Below, one piece after another: positions 9,649 to 18,557 of a stretch of DNA of 64,000 bases (positions within the stretch are counted from its first letter, which is position 1; each line of letters opens with the position of its first letter). The DNA lies in NCBI GenBank assembly GCA_945868475.1, contig CAMBLM010000003.1:162123-226122 (forward strand). Reading direction: 5' to 3'. The position numbers were made by a program, and so were the translations under genes. The notes under the pieces were generated by a model. It did not search any database. It had not been told where the DNA came from and worked only from the letters and a program-made list of their open reading frames with translations. This stretch comes from an uncultured Ruminococcus sp. Lineage in GTDB: Bacteria; Bacillota; Clostridia; Oscillospirales; Ruminococcaceae.

Positions 9649-11678
9649 TGAGCATTGAGATACTTGCCCCTGCAGGAAGCCTTGACAGCATCTATGCCGC
9701 CGTGCGGTGCGGAGCGAATGCTGTTTACGTCGGCGGAAGCCGTTTTTCGGCACGGGCAAACGCGACGAATTTCACTTCCGAAGAGCTTGAAAAAGCGGTC
9801 GATTACTGCCACCTGCACAACGTTAAAATTTATCAGGCGGTAAACACGCTCGTGTTTGACAATGAGCTTTCCGACTTTCTCAAAGCGGCGAAGCTTTCAG
9901 CCGAACTGGGCATTGACGCTTTCATCGTTCAGGACGTCGGCGCGGCTAAAATGCTGAAGCAGGCTTTGCCCGATATGAAGCTCAACGCTTCAACGCAGAT
10001 GTCGATACACACCAAAGAGGGCGCACTGCTTGCGAAAGAATCGGGCTTTTCGAGAGTTGTTCTTTCGAGGGAGCTTTCGTTTGAAACGATAAAAGACATA
10101 ACCTCTGCCGATATCGAGGTCGAAACCTTTATCCACGGCGCGCTGTGTATGTCCGTTTCGGGTCAGTGCTATATGAGCGCGATGATAGGCTCGCGAAGTG
10201 CAGACCGAGGACTTTGTGCGCAGGCATGCAGACTGCCTTTTTCCGCGATAAAAGGGCAGGAACGAAGCGACCTTTCGCTCAAAGACCTTTCGGGTATCGA
10301 CTTTATCCCCGAGCTTGAAAAAGCAGGCGTTACTTCGATAAAGATAGAGGGCAGAATGAAGCGCGCGGAGTATGTTGCCGCCGCTGTTTCCGCCTGCCGT
10401 GCGAAAGCTGACGGAAAAGAACCCGATATCGACACGCTCGAAGCGGTGTTCTCGCGGAGCGGATTCACGGACGGTTATCTCACGGGAAAGCTTGGCGCGG
10501 AGATGTTCGGGACACGCCGCAAAGAGGATGTTGTTGCCGCAAAGGACGTTCTCCCGAAGCTTGCGGAGCTTTATCACAGGGAAACGAAAGCCTGTAATGC
10601 CGATTTTGAATGTACGATAAAGTCGGACGAGCAGGTCACGCTCAGAATGAGTGCGGACGGCGAAAGCGTGACCGTTCACGGTGACATTCCGCAGATAGCG
10701 CAGAACCGACCTACCGACCGCGAAATGATAGAAAAACAGCTTTCAAAGCTTGGCGACACACCTTACAGCTTCGGCGAGCTTAAAGCCGACATCGGTGAGG
10801 GACTTATCGTTCCTGCATCGGCACTCAATGCGCTCCGCCGTGAAGCTGTCGAAAAGCTGGACGAAGCAAGGATAAAGGCAAAGCGCAAGCCGCAGAGGTT
10901 CGTTCCCGTTGAACTGAACTTCCCGAAGCTTCTCAACATAAAGCCGATGTCGTTCCGTGCAAGGCTGTACAAAGCCGAACAGCTTTCGGGCGTTCCCGAG
11001 AGCTTTGAGATAGCTTTTCTGCCGATCGATACGCTCCTTTCGGGCGTGATAAAAGGCAAGGTCAGGCTTGGAGCGGCTCTGCCGAGGTTCGTAACTGACG
11101 AAAAGCTGCTTGAAAAGAAGCTTGAAAAGCTTAAAACGCTCGGTATAGACGATGTTCTTTGCACGAATTACGCACATATAAGGCTTTGCCGTGGAAAATT
11201 CGTTATGCACGGCGATTTCGGACTGAATGTGACGAACTCGCTCACGCTGAAAAAATACGCCGAAATGGGACTCGCCGATGCTACAGCTTCGTTCGAGATG
11301 AAGCTTACGCAGATAAATCAGCTTGGCGATATGCTTCCCTACGGCTTCATCGCATACGGACGTTTGCCGCTCATGCTGACGAGAAACTGCCCGATAAAGC
11401 AGGCTGTCGGCGGCTGTAAAAACTGCACGGGCGGACTAACCGACCGAACGGGACGCTTCTTTCCCGTAAAATGTGACGGTACGGCGAGCGAAGTGCTGAA
11501 CAGTGATGTTCTCGTTATGTCCGACCGATTGAACGAGGCGAACTGCGATTTTGCAACGCTTATTTTCACGGACGAAACTCCCGAGCGTGTAAAGCAGGTC
11601 TGTGACTGCTATGAAAAGCGCAGAAAGCTTGACACAGACGGCATCACAAGGGGACTTTACTACCGCGGTATTATATAA
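9648..11678 (+). CDS. U32-family protein with DUF3656-like region (RlhA-like)
   Basis: 676 residues. The N-terminus EILAPAGSLDSIYAAVRCGANAVY begins a U32 barrel. The signature region has HGALCMSVSGQCYMSA and GSRSADRGLCAQACR, cysteines that match the U32 family. A long C-terminal part fits DUF3656, the architecture of E. coli RlhA (YdcP), which hydroxylates C2501 of 23S rRNA. Late cysteines in NCPIKQAVGGCKNCTGG may form a metal site. Assignment as RlhA rather than another U32 hydroxylase is inference. Confidence 0.82.
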   Translation: MSIEILAPAGSLDSIYAAVRCGANAVYVGGSRFSARANATNFTSEELEKAVDYCHLHNVKIYQAVNTLVFDNELSDFLKAAKLSAELGIDAFIVQDVGAAKMLKQALPDMKLNASTQMSIHTKEGALLAKESGFSRVVLSRELSFETIKDITSADIEVETFIHGALCMSVSGQCYMSAMIGSRSADRGLCAQACRLPFSAIKGQERSDLSLKDLSGIDFIPELEKAGVTSIKIEGRMKRAEYVAAAVSACRAKADGKEPDIDTLEAVFSRSGFTDGYLTGKLGAEMFGTRRKEDVVAAKDVLPKLAELYHRETKACNADFECTIKSDEQVTLRMSADGESVTVHGDIPQIAQNRPTDREMIEKQLSKLGDTPYSFGELKADIGEGLIVPASALNALRREAVEKLDEARIKAKRKPQRFVPVELNFPKLLNIKPMSFRARLYKAEQLSGVPESFEIAFLPIDTLLSGVIKGKVRLGAALPRFVTDEKLLEKKLEKLKTLGIDDVLCTNYAHIRLCRGKFVMHGDFGLNVTNSLTLKKYAEMGLADATASFEMKLTQINQLGDMLPYGFIAYGRLPLMLTRNCPIKQAVGGCKNCTGGLTDRTGRFFPVKCDGTASEVLNSDVLVMSDRLNEANCDFATLIFTDETPERVKQVCDCYEKRRKLDTDGITRGLYYRGII

Positions 11679-11752
11679 ATGCGGAAGTTCTGCGCTTATT
11701 TGCGTGAAAAGGCTGATTTGACAGCCCATAGAGGAAAATTTGTAATATACGG

Positions 11753-11780
11753 TTGATTTTTGCCGCAAATATGGTATAAT
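11753..11780 (+). promoter_or_regulatory. serS promoter
   Basis: TTGATT (11753-11758), 16 bp spacer, TATAAT (11775-11780), 34 bp before the ATG. The leader is too short for a T-box. Confidence 0.65.
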
Positions 11781-11814
11781 TAAATTAATATTTATGTTTT
11801 AAGGAGAGTTTATT

Positions 11815-13113
11815 ATGCTCGATATTAAATTTGTCCGTGAAAATCCGGACGCTGTAAAGGAAAACATCAAGAAAAAATTTCAGGACGATAAGCTTCCTCT
11901 CGTTGACGAAGTAATTGAACTCGATGCAAAGCTTCGTGCCGCAAAGACAAGAGCTGACGAGCTTCGTGCTATCAGAAACAAGACCTCCAAGGAGATCGGC
12001 GCACTTATGGCTCAGGGCAAAAAGGACGAAGCCGAAGAAGCCAAGAAGAAAGTAACCGCTTTCGGCGATGAACTTTCCGCACTCGAAAAGGAAGAAAGCG
12101 AAACTGAAAAGGAACTCACCGCAAGAATGATGAGGATCCCTAACATCATTGACCCGTCCGTTCCTATCGGCAAGGACGACAGCGAAAACGTTGAGATCAA
12201 GAGATACGGCGAACCCGTTGTTCCCGACTTCGAGATCCCTTACCACTCTGAGATCATGGAAAGCTTTGACGGCATCGACAAGGAAGCAGCAGGACGTGTT
12301 GCAGGCAACGGCTTCTATTATCTCATGGGCGATATTGCAAGACTTCACTCCGCAGTTCTCGCCTATGCAAGAGATTTTATGATCGACCGCGGCTTCACAT
12401 ACTGTATTCCGCCTTATATGATCCGCAGCAACGTTGTTACGGGCGTTATGAGCTTTGCGGAAATGGACGCTATGATGTACAAGATCGAGGGCGAAGACCT
12501 CTACCTCATCGGTACTTCCGAACACTCTATGATCGGTAAGTACATCGATACTATCGTTCAGGAGGACACACTTCCTCACACCCTCACAAGCTATTCGCCT
12601 TGCTTCCGTAAGGAAAAGGGCGCACACGGCATCGAGGAGAGAGGTGTTTACAGAATCCACCAGTTTGAAAAGCAGGAAATGATCGTTGTATGTAAGCCGG
12701 AAGACAGCCCGATGTGGTTCGACAAGCTCTGGCAGAACACAGTTGACCTCTTCCGTTCAATGGATATCCCCGTAAGAACTATCGAGTGCTGCTCGGGCGA
12801 CCTTGCAGACCTCAAAGTCAAGTCCTACGATGTTGAAGCATGGTCACCTCGTCAGAAGAAGTATTTTGAAGTCGGCAGCTGCTCCAACCTCGGTGATGCA
12901 CAGGCAAGACGTCTTAAGATCCGCGTAAACGGCAAGGACGGCAAGTACTTTGCACACACACTCAACAACACAGTTGTTGCTCCTCCGAGAATGCTCATCG
13001 CATTCCTTGAAAATCATCTTCAGGCTGACGGCACAGTAACTATCCCTGAAGTTCTCCGTCCTTACATGGGCGGCAAGGAAGTTCTTGTTCCTAAGAAATC
13101 ATGCGTAAAATAA
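11815..13113 (+). CDS. serS: seryl-tRNA synthetase
   Basis: Class II synthetase charging tRNA-Ser; 432 residues. The N-terminal tRNA-binding coiled coil (about 25-105) is clear. Motif 2 has SPCFRKEKGAHGIEERGVYR and motif 3 has NNTVVAPPRMLIAFLENH. The motif 3 start NNTVVA in place of the common NGTA-LA is a modest variation. AAGGAGAG lies before the ATG. Single-gene unit ending at the terminator at 13297. Confidence 0.97.
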   Translation: MLDIKFVRENPDAVKENIKKKFQDDKLPLVDEVIELDAKLRAAKTRADELRAIRNKTSKEIGALMAQGKKDEAEEAKKKVTAFGDELSALEKEESETEKELTARMMRIPNIIDPSVPIGKDDSENVEIKRYGEPVVPDFEIPYHSEIMESFDGIDKEAAGRVAGNGFYYLMGDIARLHSAVLAYARDFMIDRGFTYCIPPYMIRSNVVTGVMSFAEMDAMMYKIEGEDLYLIGTSEHSMIGKYIDTIVQEDTLPHTLTSYSPCFRKEKGAHGIEERGVYRIHQFEKQEMIVVCKPEDSPMWFDKLWQNTVDLFRSMDIPVRTIECCSGDLADLKVKSYDVEAWSPRQKKYFEVGSCSNLGDAQARRLKIRVNGKDGKYFAHTLNNTVVAPPRMLIAFLENHLQADGTVTIPEVLRPYMGGKEVLVPKKSCVK

Positions 13114-13172
13114 TGCGTAATTTTTTGCTTTGCTCAACTTTGTTTCGGCGTTGCGAAGCCAAATAGCTGGTC

Positions 13173-13238
13173 GAGCTGAGCACAGCTCGTCAGGTGTCCA
13201 GAGGGCGGAAGCCCTTGGTCGCTCTCCGCAGAGAGCGA
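13173..13238. repeat. three consecutive small hairpins after serS
   Basis: GAGCT/AGCTC (13173-13188), AGGGC-GGAA-GCCCT (13202-13215) and TCGCTCTC-CGCA-GAGAGCGA (13219-13238). The stretch is non-coding; the compact stems, one with a GNRA-type loop, suggest a dispersed repeat or a structured RNA piece. A TAATGCGTAATT unit like that at 7776 lies at its left. Confidence 0.5.
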
Positions 13239-13296
13239 AACTCCCCTAAACTAACAGTTAAATGCATTGCCGCAATAGCGAAATCACTAACAGCCA

Positions 13297-13355
13297 AAAT
13301 GGCGCAATTCACATCAAAAAAGGCAAAACCAAAATGTGAATTGCGCCATTTCTTT
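13297..13355 (+). terminator. strong terminator with 18-bp perfect stem
   Basis: AAATGGCGCAATTCACAT (13297-13314) is perfectly complementary to 13334-13351, followed by CTTTT. It is 180 bp beyond serS. Confidence 0.8.
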
Positions 13356-13410
13356 TACCCGAAGAACCATCCTTGAAGCAAAGATCCACGAACGAAGTGA
13401 GTGGATCTGA

Positions 13411-13581
13411 AGTTTCAACGCATTACATGAGATCGACAATATCGATGTTGATATCAAGCAGATATCGGGCGTCGTTCAGGCGAACTCCGCTACCGCAGAG
13501 GAAAGCGCAGCCGCTTCCGAAGAGCTTTCGGGTCAGGCTGATTCGCTCAAGGAGCTTATCGGAAAATTCACGCTCAAATAA
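13411..13581 (+). pseudogene. C-terminal remnant of a methyl-accepting chemotaxis protein
   Basis: The frame from 13411 reads FNALHEIDNIDVDIKQISG, then [19 protein letters not shown] and SGQADSLKELIGKFTLK before TAA. This is the last 55 or so residues of a chemoreceptor signalling domain. A TGA lies just upstream at 13408, and no sensor, membrane or hairpin-tip region is present. The intact receptor at 35837 ends with a related sequence, so this may be the scar of an older paralogue. Confidence 0.85.
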
Positions 13582-13586
13582 AAAAG

Positions 13587-13621
13587 ATACCCTCATCGCT
13601 CGCATTGAACGGTGAGGGTAT
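13587..13621. terminator. bidirectional hairpin between the receptor remnant and the minus-strand gene
   Basis: ATACCCTCA and TGAGGGTAT form the stem, with further pairing at the loop base, and the A-run at 13580-13585 serves as a T-run for the minus strand. It separates convergent genes. Confidence 0.65.
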
Positions 13622-13623
13622 TG

Positions 13624-14046
13624 TCATACAATATTCTCGCTTATCCCAATATAAATATCGTAAGCATTGTCGGAGGGATCGCGCTCGACGATGTACGGTG
13701 CGGTTATCGGGGTGAGCGAATTTTTTTCAATATAATCGTTGAGTTCGGCAAGACTTTTGCGTATTGTCCCGAAGCTGCCGTAGTGCCTTAACCTTGCCGC
13801 GTTGACGAGCATTACGCGCTCCTTGAAGCTGTAATTTTCATTCGAGCGGAACTCCCTGTTGACCGGGACGAGAAACTCTGTCCCACCGTTCCGCTTTGCA
13901 ACAATGATATCGCCGCAGATATCGAATTTGAGGACTGAGATATTCTCCTTTATCCCCTTTAACATCTGCGGAACGAATTCATCACTGACATCTGCGCAAT
14001 GCGAAAGCACTTTTTCCGCCGTCAGGATCTGATGTTCGATTACCAA
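13624..14046 (-). CDS. small protein resembling GyrI-like effector-binding domains
   Basis: 140 residues without a DNA-binding domain or membrane segment. The segment ARLRHYGSFGTIRKSLAEL and the later PITAPYIVERDPSDNAYDIYIGI resemble GyrI/BltR-type small-molecule-binding domains, which carry a conserved glutamate and end in a similar strand. The similarity is by eye and modest. The start is TTG at 14046 with AAGGCGGTG upstream. A repeat element lies immediately in front of it and may have replaced its native promoter. Confidence 0.55.
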   Translation of the reverse strand: MVIEHQILTAEKVLSHCADVSDEFVPQMLKGIKENISVLKFDICGDIIVAKRNGGTEFLVPVNREFRSNENYSFKERVMLVNAARLRHYGSFGTIRKSLAELNDYIEKNSLTPITAPYIVERDPSDNAYDIYIGISENIV

Positions 14047-14060
14047 ATTGTCACCGCCTT

Positions 14061-14273
14061 ATACTAATTTTTAAACTGAAAGTGTACAAAAAATCAAGCA
14101 AAAGCTCGCAGCTGTTGTAACAGCTTGATGTTGAAAACAGCTTTATATGGCTTTTGCACCGTTTTTTTGTCTGCACTTTGATTAAAAATTAGGAAAAAGC
14201 TGATTAAAGCGAAGCGTTCGTTTTGCCATTTTGAAAAATGGCAAAAACGTATTAATCAGCGTTTCCTTAGTAT
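14061..14273. repeat. ATACTAAT-family inverted-repeat element interrupted by another element
   Basis: The left end ATACTAATTTTTAAACTG (14061 on) is inverted relative to the right arm, TTTGTCTGCACTTTGATT (from 14166). The right end is split: AAAAATTA stops at 14191, a 75-bp palindrome follows, then TTA and GTAT (14267-14273) complete the terminus. The core 14090-14160 has AGCTGTTGTAACAGCT and a stretch of AAAGC repeats, and no gene. Confidence 0.7.
14192..14266. mobile_element. 75-bp palindromic element nested in the larger repeat, flanked by TTA
   Basis: GGAAAAAGCTGATTAA (14192-14207) and TTAATCAGCGTTTCC (14252-14266) are inverted partners, and TTTTGCCATTTT/AAAAATGGCAAAA pair inside. TTA occurs on both sides (14189-14191 and 14267-14269) exactly where the host element's terminus ATTAGTAT is split, which fits a 3-bp target duplication on insertion. 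No protein is encoded, so movement would need an enzyme from elsewhere. Confidence 0.6.
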
Positions 14274-14317
14274 TAGCCAAAGATCTTATTGATGATCTCC
14301 ATAATTTCACGCCACAT
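14273..14317 (-). CDS. 14-residue amphipathic peptide, possible signal or PSM-like peptide
   Basis: MWREIMEIINKIFG, preceded by a perfect GGAGG (14330-14326) 8 nt before the ATG. On a helical wheel the W, I, M, I, I, I and F residues fall on one face and R, E, E, N and K on the other. An AT-rich TATAAT (14337-14332, minus strand) lies directly upstream. The stop codon sits at the edge of the repeat element, so the gene may have been shortened. It is 300 bp from an AgrA/AgrC-like pair, but no AgrB-like processing gene is present. Coding is plausible, function unknown. Confidence 0.45.
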   Translation of the reverse strand: MWREIMEIINKIFG

Positions 14318-14344
14318 ATTTCCTACCTCCAATTATATTATTTT

Positions 14345-14460
14345 ATACTAAACAGCAAACAGCATTTAAAATTCGGAAAATTCAAGCCAATGATCCTGCA
14401 GCCGGTATATCGGATATCGGTGCATATCTTTCCTTTATTTTATTGGTGTTTTCTTAGTAT
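14345..14460. repeat. 116-bp inverted-repeat element, ATACTAAACA family
   Basis: Begins ATACTAAACAGC and ends TATTGGTGTTTTCTTAGTAT. The interior GCATTTAAAATTCGGAAAA and TCAAGCC closely follows the copy at 24549-24650, so the two are members of one family. No coding potential. Confidence 0.7.
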
Positions 14461-14546
14461 TAATAATAATAATATACATTGGGTGGAATTAAATTTAAAC
14501 TAAAATCGAGTAAAGACCCCGTTTTTTTATGTAAAGCGGAAAAATA

Positions 14547-14575
14547 TTGAAAATCGGACGCTTTTGTGATATAAT
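14547..14575 (+). promoter_or_regulatory. promoter of the LytTR regulator-kinase operon
   Basis: TTGAAA (14547-14552), 17 bp, TATAAT (14570-14575), 42 bp before the regulator start. Confidence 0.7.
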
Positions 14576-14617
14576 ATTCTGAAGAAGATAATTTACGGTC
14601 GTGACGGGGCGGTGAAA

Positions 14618-15337
14618 ATGAGGATAGCAATTTGCGATGATGAAAAATTTTTTCGGAACGAACTGAGAGCGCAGCTTGACAGGTATGCTGCGGAATTCGG
14701 GTACGACTTTGCCTATTCGGAATTTTCATCGGGAGATCAGCTTTTGACGAGTGATATCGGGTTCGACCTTATATTTATGGACTACCGAATGAGCAGCATC
14801 AACGGCATCGACACCGTTGAAAAGCTTCGCAGGAGAAATGACAGGACTGCCGTTATTTTCATCAGCAGCTGCCGCGATGCGGTCTTTGGCAGTCTGCGCG
14901 TTCAGACGCACCGTTTTCTTGTCAAGCCGCTTGAATTTGATGAGCTTTGCGAAGCACTCGATTCGTTTATGGTCAAGTATAATTCCACGGCGTATGTCTT
15001 AGTATACGATGAAGAAAACGACCTTATGAAGCGCATACCCGAATGTGATATAATATATGCCGAAGCAGACAACACCTATTGCAGGGTCGCCGCCGTGAAC
15101 GGCTGTTATTTATACAGAAGCACCCTCTCCGAGCTGGCAAAGTCGTTACAGTCGGATTTTTTCTACCGTTCGCACCGCTCTTATCTTGTGAATATGAATT
15201 ATGTGGAAAATTATTCGCGGACGGAGATAGTTTTTGAAAACGGCGAGAGGGCTTCGCTCACGAAAACGAAGCATCTCGATTTTCAGAAAAAGTATATGGC
15301 TTTCCTTAAACACGGCAAAAGGGAGCTGATGATATGA
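14618..15337 (+). CDS. LytTR-family response regulator
   Basis: 239 residues. The receiver domain starts MRIAICDDEKFF, with acidic residues D7 and D8, phospho-acceptor D55 in DLIFMDYRM and the conserved lysine in VKPLEF. The C-terminal LytTR DNA-binding domain (about 140-235) includes RSHRSYLVNMNYV, like AgrA and ComE. It overlaps the kinase by 4 bp. Such pairs usually answer a peptide signal; the nearby 14-codon gene is a candidate, not shown. ATG 14618 was preferred to GTG 14612 because GGGGCGG lies 6 bp upstream. Confidence 0.92.
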   Translation: MRIAICDDEKFFRNELRAQLDRYAAEFGYDFAYSEFSSGDQLLTSDIGFDLIFMDYRMSSINGIDTVEKLRRRNDRTAVIFISSCRDAVFGSLRVQTHRFLVKPLEFDELCEALDSFMVKYNSTAYVLVYDEENDLMKRIPECDIIYAEADNTYCRVAAVNGCYLYRSTLSELAKSLQSDFFYRSHRSYLVNMNYVENYSRTEIVFENGERASLTKTKHLDFQKKYMAFLKHGKRELMI

Positions 15338-16629
15338 TATATCTCCTGACTGTTTTACACACTGCCGCTGACTTTTTCACCGTGTATAATTTGTGCAGGC
15401 TTGCCGAGCTTGTGACCGACCGCAGAGGTAAGCGCAGATATATCCTGCCTGCGGTCTATATTATTTTATCGGCGGCGTATTTTTTTATCCATACTGCTTT
15501 GACGAAGCCTCTGCTTGATATTCTTCTGCTGGCGGCGGCATATATCTGTCTGTATTTGTGCGTGAAAAGAGCATCGGGCTGTGGGATACTTCGGACTGTC
15601 TATATCGTGCTTATGTATCTTTCTGCAGATTCGCTTCTCCTATCGCTCGCCGAATGTGCGGTGAGCATTTTCCGTGAGGATTATTCCGATCCGTATATAA
15701 GATCCGTGCTGTCGCTGATAAACGGCGTACTGCTTTTCCTCGCCATACATAGGATAGACAGAGAGCAGAACCCGTTCCGACGGTTCGATGTGATACCTAA
15801 GCATATTTATATTCTGATACTGCTTGCGCTGTTTTTCAGCGGCGGATTGATAGAAAGCCTGCTGACGATAACAAATATCCGCGTCCGGGTGACGCTGAGC
15901 CGCGTATTCACGGTGATAAGCATAGTTCTGCTGATATTCATTATAAATTCGCTCGTTTTTTACTGCATATCAAAAGTGTATCTTGAAAATGTTTCGTCAA
16001 TGCTTGAAAAGCAGGTGAATGTTCAGGTCGGTTACTATAAAAAAGCCGACAGGCTCAATAACGAGCTTCGCAATTTCCGCCACGATTATAAAAATCATCT
16101 GCTCTGCGTTCAGGGACTGCTTGACGGCGGTGAATATGACGAAGCCAAGAACTATATCCGCAGTATAACGCTTCGGCAGACAGCATCGGGCAGAGAATTT
16201 TCGTCGGGAAATACTATCGTGAACGCTATTCTTGCCGACAAAGCAGAAGCCGCTGAGTGCATAGGTGCAGAACTGCGTTTTCAGGGCATCGTGTATGAAG
16301 ATATCCCTGCCGTTGATGTCTGCACGATATTCGCGAACGCTCTCGACAATGCTCTTGAAGCTTGTGAAAAGCTCACGGGTGCTGAGCCGAAGATGATTTC
16401 GGTAAAATGCAGTTATGTAAAGCACATTCAGTTCATAAACATAACAAATCCGACCGCGGAGAATGTGACGATCGTCAACAACTCTGTTCAGACCTCCAAG
16501 GAGGACAAAAACTCCCACGGCATAGGACTTTACAACATTCGCAGGACCGTTGAAAAGTATGACGGTGAGTTTGATATTTCCTGTGAGGGTGGAATGTTTA
16601 TGCTTGATGTTGGTTTTAAGGTATATTAA
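15334..16629 (+). CDS. GHKL-domain sensor histidine kinase, AgrC-like
   Basis: 431 residues. The N-terminal 215 residues form about six membrane helices. A coiled segment follows, then the phospho-acceptor region NFRHDYKNHLLCVQGLL with its histidines. The ATP-binding GHKL domain has the N-box ANALDNALEACEKL and the G-box HGIGLYNIRRTVEKYDG. This is the AgrC/ComD topology. The start overlaps the regulator stop (ATGA), so both are coupled. The ligand is unknown. Confidence 0.92.
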   Translation: MIYLLTVLHTAADFFTVYNLCRLAELVTDRRGKRRYILPAVYIILSAAYFFIHTALTKPLLDILLLAAAYICLYLCVKRASGCGILRTVYIVLMYLSADSLLLSLAECAVSIFREDYSDPYIRSVLSLINGVLLFLAIHRIDREQNPFRRFDVIPKHIYILILLALFFSGGLIESLLTITNIRVRVTLSRVFTVISIVLLIFIINSLVFYCISKVYLENVSSMLEKQVNVQVGYYKKADRLNNELRNFRHDYKNHLLCVQGLLDGGEYDEAKNYIRSITLRQTASGREFSSGNTIVNAILADKAEAAECIGAELRFQGIVYEDIPAVDVCTIFANALDNALEACEKLTGAEPKMISVKCSYVKHIQFINITNPTAENVTIVNNSVQTSKEDKNSHGIGLYNIRRTVEKYDGEFDISCEGGMFMLDVGFKVY

Positions 16630-16631
16630 AA

Positions 16632-16671
16632 AATGCTGCCGCAGAAATGAACTGCGGCAGCATTCGTTTTT
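16632..16671. terminator. terminator after the kinase and before ohyA (convergent)
   Basis: AATGCTGCCGCAG and CTGCGGCAGCATT enclose a short loop, followed by CGTTTTT; A-rich on the left, so it could serve both strands. Confidence 0.9.
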
Positions 16672-16678
16672 ATCCGTT

Positions 16679-18454
16679 TCAGATAACATTATATTCCTTG
16701 AGTATCTTCTCAACATCTGTTCCTTTGATCTTTTCGAGAAGCTTTTTGAGCGCAAATCTTTCGATAAGGTTATAGTTCATATCGGTGATCTTTTTGCCGT
16801 CACGGAGCTTTACCGTTGCATCGAGCAATGCACGGATATCGTAAACGCTTCCCCATACTTCGGGTACGCCTCTGTCGATATTGAGGAGGGTATAAACTGC
16901 TTCCATACCTGTACGCATTGAATACTCGGTGGTGAAGATGGTATCGCGCTTTGTTTCGGCGAACTGTCCGAGGAATGCGAAGTTTACTGCGCCCTGCGGA
17001 ACAACATCGGGGCGGTCGCCGTATTCACGGGGCATAAAGAATGCTGTGATATAAGGCATCATGCAGGGAACTGTATTTGCACTGTGCTCGGCGAGGTCTT
17101 CGATCTCATTCTCGGGAACGCCGATATGATAGAGCCATTCCATACAGATCTCTTTGCCTGTGCAGTCACGCATCGGCTTCTTTACATAGTCACCGATCTT
17201 ATCGGAGAAGAGCGCATATACCCAGACAAGGCACTGATCCTTAGGCTGACTTCTGAACTGCGGCTGGCGGTTTATCGTCCAGCTCAAAAGCCACGATGAA
17301 TCCTTAGCGGTGACGATGCCGCCCGTTACGACCTTGCCCGAGAATGGGTCACGCTTGCAGATATTCTTGATATAAGGGATAATGCGCTGGTCGAGAGTTG
17401 TGACTGTTGCGCTCATCCAGTTTGTCTGTTCGGGGTCGGAGCAGAACTTATCGGGGTGACCGAACGACGGATCCTGTGCGGCGATCTTTTTCCACATATC
17501 CCAGCCGCCGCCTTTTTTGATCTCATAATTATAAGGAGCAGGTGTGGTCTGGCTGCCGATAGAGGAGTTCTCAACGCAGCCGCCGTTGGTAATGAACACG
17601 AGGTCGTTTTCGGTAAGGTCGATGGATTCCTCATTGCCGTCACGGATAACATCTATGCGTGTTGCTTGCTTGCGTTCGGGTGTGCAGTCGAACTCAACGT
17701 TGACTACCTTTACGCCGAAGTGGAACTGAACGCCGAAGCTTTCGAGGTACTTCACCATAGGGAGTATCATTGATTCATACTGGTTATACTTTGTGAATCG
17801 GAGAGCCTTGAAGTCGGGAAGTCCGCCGATATGGTGAATGAAACGCTGGATATAAAGCTTCATTTCGAGTGCACTGTGCCAGTTCTCGAATGCGAACATC
17901 GTGCGCCAGTAGAGCCAGAAGTTCGAGTTGAGGACTTCATCATCGAAAACATCGGTGATGCGCTTGTTCTGGAGTTCCTCATTCGGTGTGAAGAAGAGCT
18001 TCATTATCTCCATTGCGCCCTTGTCGGATATGTCGAATTTTCCGTCTGTGTGAGCGTCCTCGCCCCTGTTCACGGTCGCACGGCAGAGCGAATAGTTCGG
18101 GTCAGCCTTGTTGAGCCAGTAGTATTCATCGAGAACGGAAACGCCCTCTGTTTCAATAGACGGTATCGAACGGAACAAATCCCACATTACCTCGAAGTGG
18201 TTGTCCATTTCACGTCCGCCTCTCATAACATAGCCGACGTTCTCAAACTTCCAGCCGTCGCAGGCACCTCCTGCGATCTGCTCTTTTTCAAGGATATGAA
18301 CGTGTTCGCCCTTCATCTGTCCGTCACGGACAAGGTAGCAGGCTGCTGTCAGAGCGGCAAGACCGCTTCCTACGATATATGCTGACTTTCCGTCAACGCC
18401 CTCAGGCTTCAAAGGTCTTGCAAATGCTTCGTAATTTCCGCTTGAATAATACAT
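16679..18454 (-). CDS. ohyA: oleate hydratase (myosin-cross-reactive antigen family)
   Basis: FAD-dependent hydratase adding water to the double bond of oleic and linoleic acids, a detoxification and biohydrogenation-related step in gut bacteria; 591 residues. The dinucleotide-binding motif is AYIVGSGLAALTAACYLV (about 25-42), then EKEQIAGGACDGW and a second motif GYVMRGGREMDNHFE, both characteristic of the family. TAGGAGG-like AGGAGGTAATC lies before the start. It shares the region with a TetR gene in the same direction, a plausible fatty-acid-responsive regulator. Confidence 0.95.
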   Translation of the reverse strand: MYYSSGNYEAFARPLKPEGVDGKSAYIVGSGLAALTAACYLVRDGQMKGEHVHILEKEQIAGGACDGWKFENVGYVMRGGREMDNHFEVMWDLFRSIPSIETEGVSVLDEYYWLNKADPNYSLCRATVNRGEDAHTDGKFDISDKGAMEIMKLFFTPNEELQNKRITDVFDDEVLNSNFWLYWRTMFAFENWHSALEMKLYIQRFIHHIGGLPDFKALRFTKYNQYESMILPMVKYLESFGVQFHFGVKVVNVEFDCTPERKQATRIDVIRDGNEESIDLTENDLVFITNGGCVENSSIGSQTTPAPYNYEIKKGGGWDMWKKIAAQDPSFGHPDKFCSDPEQTNWMSATVTTLDQRIIPYIKNICKRDPFSGKVVTGGIVTAKDSSWLLSWTINRQPQFRSQPKDQCLVWVYALFSDKIGDYVKKPMRDCTGKEICMEWLYHIGVPENEIEDLAEHSANTVPCMMPYITAFFMPREYGDRPDVVPQGAVNFAFLGQFAETKRDTIFTTEYSMRTGMEAVYTLLNIDRGVPEVWGSVYDIRALLDATVKLRDGKKITDMNYNLIERFALKKLLEKIKGTDVEKILKEYNVI

Positions 18455-18557
18455 AAGATTACCTCCTGAAAGATCGTGTGTTATGTCTTGTTGTTTAGTT
18501 TTCCCTTTCGGTAACTATATATTATCTCAAAGTGAAAATTTTTTCAATAAACAGAAA

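Noticed and set aside
11681..11814. T-box leader before serS
   Set aside because: The leader from the promoter to the start is only about 34 nt and lacks the T-box sequence.
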